From NCBI GenBank assembly GCA_000961595.1, contig LADO01000053.1, positions 1-39,760 of the forward strand: 39,760 bases of DNA, given 5' to 3'. The notes under the pieces are model-generated. The model saw nothing but the letters and a program-made list of their open reading frames with translations, was not told the origin of the DNA and did no database searches. Positions 30,597 through 39,760 of this stretch are shown here, one piece after another (the first letter of the stretch is position 1; each line of letters starts with the position of its first letter). This DNA comes from Peptococcaceae bacterium BRH_c4b (GTDB taxonomy: Bacteria > Bacillota > Desulfotomaculia > Desulfotomaculales > Desulfocucumaceae). A program made the translations under genes and the position numbers.

Positions 30597-31577
30597 ATGG
30601 TGGACGAGATGAAAAGCATTGTTTTAAAGCTGCTCAGGGAAAATTATCCCGATTACACTTCCGGCGAGGAAATATGCAAAAACCTGGGGGTGTCAAGGAC
30701 GGCGATATGGAAACACGTCCAGGCATTGCGTGCTAAAGGTTACGATATCGAATCCCAGACCAAATCCGGCTACCGTTTGCTGGCCGTTCCGGACAGGCTC
30801 TACCCGGAAGAAATATACTCCGGCCTGGAAACGGTCACTCTGGGAAGAAATATATACTACCTTGACAGCACCAGCTCCACCAATCATGTGGCCAGGGAAC
30901 TGGCCGCCGGAGGCGCACCGGAGGGTACCCTGGTAGTGGCTGAGGCGCAGGCCGGGGGTAGGGGCCGGATGAGCCGGGGTTGGTATTCCCCGCACGCTCT
31001 AGATGTATTGTGTTCGTTAATATTACGGCCGGAGCTGCCCCCTGCCGAGGCTCCCCCGGTTACCATGCTGGCGGCGGTGGCCCTTGCCCGGGCTGTTAAG
31101 GACATCAGCGGTATCAAGGCGGGCATCAAGTGGCCCAACGATTTGCTGGTAAACGGAAAAAAGCTCTGCGGTATTTTATCTGAAATGAACGCCGAAATGG
31201 AGCGGGTGAATTTTCTGGTGGTGGGGATGGGGGTGAACGTTAACACGGAGCGTTTTCCAGAGGAGCTGAGTGAAATTGCCACTTCCTTAAAGATTGAAAG
31301 CGGTGCTTTTGTTTCCCGGCGTTTGCTTTTACAGAAGATGCTCTACCAATTTGAACAACTATACGGGCTTTGGCTGGCAAGGGGTTTTAAACCTGTGCTG
31401 GCGGAGTGGAAGGAAAATTGTGTTACCCTGAACTGCCCGGTAAGGGTAATCTCAGCCAGGGAAACCCTGGAGGGCTGGGCCGAGGATGTGGATGACACAG
31501 GTGCGTTATTGTTAAGGCTTCCCGACGGTTCCCTGAAACAATTGCTGGCCGGTGATGTTTCCCTTAGAACCGGATGA
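30597..31577 (+). CDS. birA: Biotin-protein ligase and biotin operon repressor
   Basis: This bifunctional BirA has an N-terminal helix-turn-helix (about 22-46, GEEICKNLGVSRTAIWKHVQ), a central ligase domain with the biotinyl-AMP loop GRGRMSRGWYSP at 121-132 and the KWPNDLLVNGKKLCGIL block, and a small C-terminal domain. It attaches biotin to carboxylases and, when loaded with biotinyl-AMP, represses biotin genes. I start at the ATG at 30597 (MVDEMKSIVLKLLREN); the frame is open from 30501 but the added residues are not family-like. About 327 residues. The downstream bioY has a candidate BirA operator. Confidence 0.95.
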   Translation: MVDEMKSIVLKLLRENYPDYTSGEEICKNLGVSRTAIWKHVQALRAKGYDIESQTKSGYRLLAVPDRLYPEEIYSGLETVTLGRNIYYLDSTSSTNHVARELAAGGAPEGTLVVAEAQAGGRGRMSRGWYSPHALDVLCSLILRPELPPAEAPPVTMLAAVALARAVKDISGIKAGIKWPNDLLVNGKKLCGILSEMNAEMERVNFLVVGMGVNVNTERFPEELSEIATSLKIESGAFVSRRLLLQKMLYQFEQLYGLWLARGFKPVLAEWKENCVTLNCPVRVISARETLEGWAEDVDDTGALLLRLPDGSLKQLLAGDVSLRTG

Positions 31578-31673
31578 GGCCGAAAAGATTTTGCTGAATG
31601 TATAAACCGGGCTGTAGCCGGTGCTCTAACGGACTTGCAGGAAAGCCATTGTTTGATGCGTTTACTGAGCTTA

Positions 31674-31705
31674 TTGTCAACCGCATAGCGCGCGATAGTA
31701 AACGA
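31674..31705 (+). promoter_or_regulatory. Candidate BirA operator upstream of bioY
   Basis: TTGTCAACC, 14 bases, AGTAAACGA. The Firmicute BirA box is TTGTTAACC-N14/15-GGTTAACAA; the left half matches 8 of 9 and the right half 6 of 9 with the expected spacing. It lies 89 bases before bioY and directly downstream of birA. Confidence 0.5.
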
Positions 31706-31794
31706 AATGCTTTGCTAATTTTTTGTTTAACGGACTTTATACAATTCTTTCGTGTCAGATACAGCAAATTTTTTATAGTGGGAGGTGTTTTTAA

Positions 31795-32361
31795 ATGAAA
31801 TTTTCAACCCGGGACATTATTCTGGGGGCCATGTTCGCCGCTCTGGCGGTGGTAGCGGCTTTAATATTACGCTTCCTGGGGGGGCTGGTGGTGCCTTTCA
31901 GCCTGCTACCCTTTGTGGCGGTGCTGGCCGGGGCCATGCTGGGCGGCAGGCTGGGAGCCATGAGTATGCTGGTGTACGTTTTGATGGGACTGGTGGGGCT
32001 GCCGGTGTTTGAAAAGCCGCCTTATGGCGGGCCAGCCTATGTTCTCCAACCTACCTTCGGCTTTCTTCTGGGTTTCATTGCCGGGGCCTACGTAACCGGC
32101 AAATTGCTCCCCGCCGGTGGTAAGGCTGGCCTGGTGCGGTATATAGCCGCTACCCTGGCCGGGGTGGTGGTGATTTACCTGGTGGGACTGCCCTACCTGT
32201 ACATGATCCTGAACTTTTACCTGGGAAAGACTTTTTCTGCTCTGGCAGTTATTAAAATGGGATTTATACCTTTTATCGGAGCTGATATCGTCAAGGCGAT
32301 TATTGCCTCTGCCCTCGCCCGGGCTGTGGCCCGTAGGGTCAGGGCAGCGAGAATACTGTAG
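31795..32361 (+). CDS. bioY: Biotin transporter substrate-binding protein BioY
   Basis: BioY is the membrane S-component that captures biotin and works alone or with an ECF energy module; none is encoded here. The 188-residue protein has about six hydrophobic helices, beginning with [20 protein letters not shown]. It carries the family words [28 protein letters not shown] and [26 protein letters not shown] precedes the ATG at good spacing. Regulation by the neighbouring BirA through the upstream box is likely. A strong terminator follows after about 40 bases, so bioY is probably transcribed alone. Confidence 0.95.
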   Translation: MKFSTRDIILGAMFAALAVVAALILRFLGGLVVPFSLLPFVAVLAGAMLGGRLGAMSMLVYVLMGLVGLPVFEKPPYGGPAYVLQPTFGFLLGFIAGAYVTGKLLPAGGKAGLVRYIAATLAGVVVIYLVGLPYLYMILNFYLGKTFSALAVIKMGFIPFIGADIVKAIIASALARAVARRVRAARIL

Positions 32362-32398
32362 GTACAATAACAATCATATGAACAAGGTTTGGTTTTTC

Positions 32399-32433
32399 AA
32401 AAGAACGCATCCCGGACGGGGGTGCGTTCTTTT
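32399..32433 (+). terminator. Terminator after bioY
   Basis: AAAAGAACGCATCCC (32399-32413) pairs with GGG(G)GTGCGTTCTTTT around a short loop, leaving a T-rich end. It is near-symmetrical and long. Confidence 0.85.
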
Positions 32434-32551
32434 ATTACAGTGGTTATCCGGTAAGTTGACTTATTATGCTAAAATAGAGTATCAATGTTGCTTAAAAAAT
32501 AGCACTCTGATAAAATTGCACCATGAATTTTGTGAGAAAGCAGGGAGAGGT

Positions 32552-33316
32552 ATGATACTGGTATTTGATATCGGCAATACCAATATGGTGCTGGGTGTGT
32601 ACGAGGGGGAAAATCTGGCGGCGCACTGGCGTATTACTACTTATCCCCAGCGCACCGATGACGAATACGGCATGCTGCTTCGCGCGCTGTTTGACAGTTC
32701 CGGCATCTCCATGCAAAAAGTGCAGGCGCTTGTAATTTCCTCGGTGGTGCCGCCTCTGATGCTGGCCCTGGAGAACATGTCCAGAAAATATTTCGGTGTA
32801 AGTCCCCTGGTGGTGGGGCCGGGGATAAAAACTGGCATTTCCATAAAATATGAAAATCCCAGGGAAGTGGGTGCCGACAGGATAGTCAACGCCCTGGCAG
32901 GGTATGAATTATATGGGGGTCCGCTAATAATTGTTGATTTCGGCACAGCCACCACATTTTGCGCCATATCCGCCAGGGGTGAATACCTGGGTGGGGCCAT
33001 TGCCCCGGGTATTGGCATATCCACCGATGCCCTGTTTGCCAGGGCTGCCAAGCTGCCCCGGGTGGAATTGGTTAAGCCCCCCACGGTAATTGGCAAAAAC
33101 ACTGTCAATAGTATGCAGTCAGGCATTATTTACGGGTTTGCCGGGCAGGTGGACGCCATTGTAAGCCGTATAAAAAAAGAGCTGCAGGCCGATCCACAGG
33201 TTATTGCCACGGGTGGTCTGGCGGAATTGATTTCCCGGGAATCAGAAACGATTCAGAGGGTTGATCCTTTGCTTACCCTTACCGGGCTTAGATTGATATA
33301 TGAGAGAAACATATAA
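32552..33316 (+). CDS. coaX: Type III pantothenate kinase
   Basis: CoaX phosphorylates pantothenate, the first step towards coenzyme A, so it continues the product of the pan genes in this window. The protein starts [18 protein letters not shown], with the phosphate-binding DIGNTN. Further on come [35 protein letters not shown] (second phosphate motif) and [11 protein letters not shown]. The length of 254 residues fits the family. The ATG at 32552 follows AGGGAGAGG; the open frame reaches back into bioY but codes for nothing family-like there. dusB follows after 18 bases, so the two share a transcript. Confidence 0.96.
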   Translation: MILVFDIGNTNMVLGVYEGENLAAHWRITTYPQRTDDEYGMLLRALFDSSGISMQKVQALVISSVVPPLMLALENMSRKYFGVSPLVVGPGIKTGISIKYENPREVGADRIVNALAGYELYGGPLIIVDFGTATTFCAISARGEYLGGAIAPGIGISTDALFARAAKLPRVELVKPPTVIGKNTVNSMQSGIIYGFAGQVDAIVSRIKKELQADPQVIATGGLAELISRESETIQRVDPLLTLTGLRLIYERNI

Positions 33317-33334
33317 TCTTCGGGGGAAGAAGCA

Positions 33335-34291
33335 ATGCATATAGGTGGTGTCAGGCTGGCCAGCCCGGTGGTTTCCGCCCCCATGGCCGGGGTAACGGAC
33401 CAGGCCTACCGCACCCTGGCCCGGGAAGCCGGGTGTGGCCTGGTTTGCACCGAAATGGTAAGCGACCAGGCCTTAATTTATAGCAACAACAAAACCTTTG
33501 CCCTTCTGGGCAGAGGCGATGAACCAGGACCCCTTTCTGTCCAGATTTTTGGTTCAAACCCGGAATACATGGCTAGGGCCGCCGTGCTGGTGGAGGAGCG
33601 GGGTGCCAACATAATAGACATTAATATGGGCTGCCCCACTCCCAAAATTGTGCGCAGCGGCGAGGGCTCGGCACTGATGAAAACCCCCGGGCTGGCCGCA
33701 GCAATAATTAGCGCGGTGGTAGCTGCCGTGACGGTTCCGGTTACAGTAAAAATAAGAAAGGGCTGGGACGAGCAATCAGTTAACGCAGTGCAGATGGCGA
33801 AGATCATAGAAGATGCTGGCGCCTCAGCAGTCGCCGTACATGGCCGGACCAGAGAGCAGTTTTACAGCGGCAGGGCCGACTGGGATATTATCCGTAAGGT
33901 TAGAGAGGCGGTAAATATTCCGGTGATTGGCAACGGTGATGTCCGCAGTGGAGCCGATGCCCTGTCCATGATGGAGCAGACAGGCTGCCATGGAGTAATG
34001 ATCGGCAGGGCTTCCATGGGCAATCCCTGGATTTTCAGGGAGGTTATCCATTTTTTTGCCAGCAGGGAAATACTACTGCCGCCGTTAGCCGGTGACAGGA
34101 TTAAAACTGCTCTCAGGCATCTGGATTTACTGGTGGGATATAAAGGGGAATACATAGGTGTGAGGGAGATGCGCAAGCACGCCTCCTGGTATCTAAAAGG
34201 CCTGTATGGAGCAGCCAGGCTCAGGTCGCAGATAAACCGGGCAGCGACGGCCGGGGAAATGAGGGAATTATTGATATCCCTGGAACAATGA
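33335..34291 (+). CDS. dusB: tRNA-dihydrouridine synthase
   Basis: This FMN enzyme reduces uridines in the tRNA D-loop. It is a TIM barrel with the standard motifs: SAPMAGVTDQAYR at the start, DINMGCPTPKIVRSGEGSAL with catalytic C100, VTVKIRKGWD, AVHGRTREQFYSGRADWDII and VIGNGDVRSGADA followed by IGRASMGNPWIF (FMN phosphate). The length of 318 residues is typical for DusB. Firmicutes often have DusB beside greA-lysS or coaX, as here. It starts 18 bases after coaX with GGGGGAAG upstream. Confidence 0.95.
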   Translation: MHIGGVRLASPVVSAPMAGVTDQAYRTLAREAGCGLVCTEMVSDQALIYSNNKTFALLGRGDEPGPLSVQIFGSNPEYMARAAVLVEERGANIIDINMGCPTPKIVRSGEGSALMKTPGLAAAIISAVVAAVTVPVTVKIRKGWDEQSVNAVQMAKIIEDAGASAVAVHGRTREQFYSGRADWDIIRKVREAVNIPVIGNGDVRSGADALSMMEQTGCHGVMIGRASMGNPWIFREVIHFFASREILLPPLAGDRIKTALRHLDLLVGYKGEYIGVREMRKHASWYLKGLYGAARLRSQINRAATAGEMRELLISLEQ

Positions 34292-34407
34292 ATTACAAAA
34301 TGTTCTAAAAAGGTCTGTTTTCCTGCTTCCGGGCATACTTAATCTGATGACCCATTTTCTTTTCACGAAATAATGTCCGTCTTATAAGTGATCGGAGGGG
34401 GAAATGC

Positions 34408-35490
34408 ATGGAAAAGTTCGCTTTCATAATTCATCCGCTGGACGTAAAGGACATGGCCTGGAAATTTCCCTTTAGCCGCTATCTGCCGGATAAAGTGGTG
34501 GAAAAATTTTTTCGCCTGGTCCCGCCCATGAAGGTTTCCCATATAACCGGGATTGAGACGCCTTACAATCAGGCCGAAGGCTGGTTTGTAACGTGTCCCC
34601 TCACTTCCAGGCAAATGGTCAGTCTACCCGAAAAATATGTTACGGGAAGGATTATCCAGGCGGGCAGAGTGGCCGAGAAACTGGGCGCAAAAATTATAGG
34701 CCTGGGAGCCTTCACCCCGGTGGTGGGGGACGCCGGTAATACCATAGCCAAAAATTTAGACATTGCCGTGACCACCGGCAACAGCTTTACCGTGGCCACC
34801 GCCCTGGAGGGCACCAGGGAAGCGGCCAGACTAATGGGGCACAACCTTAATAATGTCCATGTGGCCGTACTGGGTGCCACTGGTTCCATCGGCAGGGTCT
34901 ATGCGATGATGATGGCCGGGGAAGTGAAAAAAATGACCCTGGTGGCCAGGAATAAAAAGCCGCTGGAGGAACTGGCAGAAAAAATACTTTACCATACCGG
35001 CCTTTCGGTGGGATTTACCTCAGATATTAAGGCAGCCCTGAAGATGGCCCAGATAGTGATAGCCGTCAGCAGTTCCGTAGATACCATGATCGGGCCGGAG
35101 GACTTGATGCCGGGGGCAGTGATATGTGATGTTTCCCGTCCCCGGAATGTCTGCAAGCAGGTTGCCATGGCAAGGGATGACATCCTTGTTCTGGATGGCG
35201 GTATGGTAAAAGTGCCGGGAGATGTAAATTTCAATTTCAAATTTGCTTTTCCGCCCGGAATAGCGTACGCCTGCATGGCAGAGACAATGATTTTGGCCCT
35301 GGAGGGAAGATATGAAAATTTTTCTTTGGGCAGGGAGCTTACTGTCGAGCAGGTAACTGAAATCTCCGCCCTGGCCAAGAAGCATGGATTCAAGCTGGCC
35401 GGCTTCCGTAGTTTTGAAAGGGCTGTCGCCTCGCAGGAAATAGAAATCATAAGAAGGAATGCCTTGGGAAAAGGTTTACAGGTTGTATAG
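34408..35490 (+). CDS. Homologue of cyanobacterial long-chain acyl-ACP reductase (NADP-binding)
   Basis: The 360-residue protein shares the layout of cyanobacterial acyl-ACP reductase (AAR). The N-terminal domain ends with IIGLGAFTPVVGDAGNTIAK and TTGNSFTVATALEG; the Rossmann domain opens with VAVLGATGSIGRV (about 152-163); and the C-terminal block FPPGIAYACMAETMILALEG carries C289 where AAR has its acyl-binding cysteine (ACFAEA), followed by YENFSLGRE as in AAR. It could therefore reduce an acyl thioester to an aldehyde. No aldehyde deformylating oxygenase is present, as expected in an anaerobe. Annotation as a shikimate dehydrogenase-like protein is common for such genes. GGAGGGGG before the ATG supports the start. 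Confidence 0.75.
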   Translation: MEKFAFIIHPLDVKDMAWKFPFSRYLPDKVVEKFFRLVPPMKVSHITGIETPYNQAEGWFVTCPLTSRQMVSLPEKYVTGRIIQAGRVAEKLGAKIIGLGAFTPVVGDAGNTIAKNLDIAVTTGNSFTVATALEGTREAARLMGHNLNNVHVAVLGATGSIGRVYAMMMAGEVKKMTLVARNKKPLEELAEKILYHTGLSVGFTSDIKAALKMAQIVIAVSSSVDTMIGPEDLMPGAVICDVSRPRNVCKQVAMARDDILVLDGGMVKVPGDVNFNFKFAFPPGIAYACMAETMILALEGRYENFSLGRELTVEQVTEISALAKKHGFKLAGFRSFERAVASQEIEIIRRNALGKGLQVV

Positions 35491-35517
35491 AATTAGTTCC
35501 TGTTCAGAATAAGTTTC

Positions 35518-35546
35518 TTGACAAAAAGATATTATGTTCTTATAAT
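35518..35546 (+). promoter_or_regulatory. Consensus sigma-A promoter before greA
   Basis: TTGACA at 35518-35523 and TATAAT at 35541-35546 with a 17-base spacer match the consensus exactly. Transcription should start near 35553, leaving a leader of about 175 bases ahead of greA. Confidence 0.9.
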
Positions 35547-35560
35547 GTTTTGAAAGGTGA

Positions 35561-35629
35561 ACCCAAATATCGCCAGCACTGCGAGAGATGTCTTGCAGTG
35601 CTTTAAATCTAGTTAGGGCTTTTTTGGGT
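35561..35629 (+). promoter_or_regulatory. Structured leader of greA-lysS
   Basis: ACCCAAA (35561-35567) can pair with TTTGGGT (35623-35629), enclosing a perfect eight-base-pair hairpin AGCACTGC/GCAGTGCT (35575-35602). The structure begins within ten bases of the predicted transcript start. I do not recognise a known riboswitch; it may be a stability element, an attenuator or a small RNA. Confidence 0.45.
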
Positions 35630-35727
35630 GCTTCCTTTATTATCCTCGGAACTTTTTGAATAATACGGGGTAAAAGACATATATTGTTCAGTAAGTTTTA
35701 AGACAGGGAAAATGAGGAGATAGCATA

Positions 35728-37745
<2,018 letters not shown>

Positions 37746-37747
<2 letters not shown>

Positions 37748-37767
37748 GGCAGGCTTAGGCCTGCCTT
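37746..37767 (+). terminator. Terminator after lysS
   Basis: AAGGCAGGC and GCCTGCCTT form a perfect nine-base-pair stem with a four-base loop, followed by ATATTTCC. The T tract is weak but the stem is GC-rich. Confidence 0.75.
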
Positions 37768-37864
37768 ATATTTCCTGGTGACATGGTTTTGCAACTGTGA
37801 TAGTATAATAAACGTCGCCGCTGCAAGGATGGCAGACGGAGGAATAGCAGCCAATATATGCTTA

Positions 37865-37967
37865 TTGACTGTGATCTGAGAAGATGATAACATATACTTT
37901 CGCCGGTGCAAAATGTCGGGCAGAAAAGTAAAAACAGATTGACATCGAAAGTCCAATGTGATAGCAT
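37865..37967 (+). promoter_or_regulatory. Tandem promoters of the rRNA operon
   Basis: The first is TTGACT (37865-37870), 17 bases, TAACAT (37888-37893). The second is TTGACA (37939-37944), 17 bases, TAGCAT (37962-37967). Two promoters 74 bases apart ahead of 16S is the usual design of Firmicute rrn operons. A TATAAT at 37804 lacks a matching -35. Confidence 0.7.
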
Positions 37968-37981
37968 TATCAATGCTCTGA

Positions 37982-38145
37982 CGGTGAAGAATTCACCGAA
38001 CCGGTCCTTGAAAACTAAACAGAAGCAAGATGGATTAATGGTAAAAACCAAAACCTCGTCAAAGCAATTTAAGCTAGCGAGAAAAAGAGCAAGAGAAAAT
38101 CTCCATAAAGGTAAGGGGACACACCTCCTTCGGAGGAATGTCCCC
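37982..38145 (+). promoter_or_regulatory. rRNA leader with antitermination-like box and two hairpins
   Basis: CGGTGAA-GAA-TTCACCG (37982-37998) is a perfect stem. It is followed by GGTCCTTGAAAACTAAACAG at 38002-38021, the conserved pre-16S leader word of many Firmicutes, likely the boxA/antitermination signal. A second stem, GGGGACA/TGTCCCC at 38115-38145 with inner CCTCC/GGAGG, ends about 23 bases before the mature 16S. The open frame across this leader (37906-38154) lacks a ribosome site and is not a gene. Confidence 0.6.
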
Positions 38146-38168
38146 AACAAATGATTTTTCTATAAGAT

Positions 38169-39760
<1,592 letters not shown>

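Noticed and set aside
37906-38154. An 82-residue plus-strand reading frame before 16S rRNA
   Set aside because: It spans the rrn promoters and the conserved pre-16S leader word, has no ribosome site, and is lysine-rich only because the leader is A-rich.

Overview
The window looks like a chromosomal segment of an anaerobic, spore-forming Firmicute, probably of the Desulfotomaculum/Peptococcaceae kind. This is inferred from a spore photoproduct lyase gene, a YjcZ-type glycine-rich small protein, strong AGGAGG ribosome sites, frequent GTG/TTG starts, and the gene order dusB - greA - lysS - 16S rRNA. The genus cannot be proved by reading alone.

Bases 1 to about 20,480 are an accessory, mobile region. 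It opens with an IS3-family element cut by the window edge. Next come broken copies of the spore photoproduct lyase gene (splB), a recombinase remnant, a small conserved hypothetical gene, a shortened Phd-type antitoxin, and a HEPN/MNT pair whose HEPN half is broken. Five complete tyrosine recombinases follow in one transcription unit (3703-8080, minus strand), in the order B-A-A-B-A. A 0.9-kb non-coding stretch separates them from an IS91-family transposase with its own tyrosine recombinase. A cargo segment with the look of a defence island follows (11471-20073). It holds an AAA ATPase, a zinc-ribbon mini-protein, an unrecognised 342-residue protein, an OLD-like ATPase/TOPRIM protein, an AIPR protein with a nuclease-like N-terminus, a DUF3800 gene split by a frameshift, and a PD-(D/E)XK nuclease-like protein. 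The segment ends at the 3' end of the only full-length splB.

From about 21.7 kb the sequence becomes conserved chromosome, higher in GC by eye. A small YjcZ-like gene and a convergent amidohydrolase come first. Cofactor genes follow, mostly on the plus strand: a DUF2520 protein (possible ketopantoate reductase) with panB, panC and panD; nadA, nadB and nadC; birA and bioY, with a candidate BirA operator between them; and coaX. Pantothenate made by PanB/C/D would be phosphorylated by CoaX, NadA/B/C make nicotinate mononucleotide for NAD, and BirA both attaches biotin and probably controls BioY-dependent uptake. After these lie dusB, a homologue of cyanobacterial acyl-ACP reductase, greA and lysS, then a tandem-promoter leader, the complete 16S rRNA gene and the start of the spacer.

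The most unusual items are the five-recombinase array, the OLD/TOPRIM - AIPR - DUF3800 gene group, an spl protein with alanine where the catalytic cysteine is expected, and the hairpins at gene starts (splB, the pan operon leader, the greA leader, and the rRNA leader).
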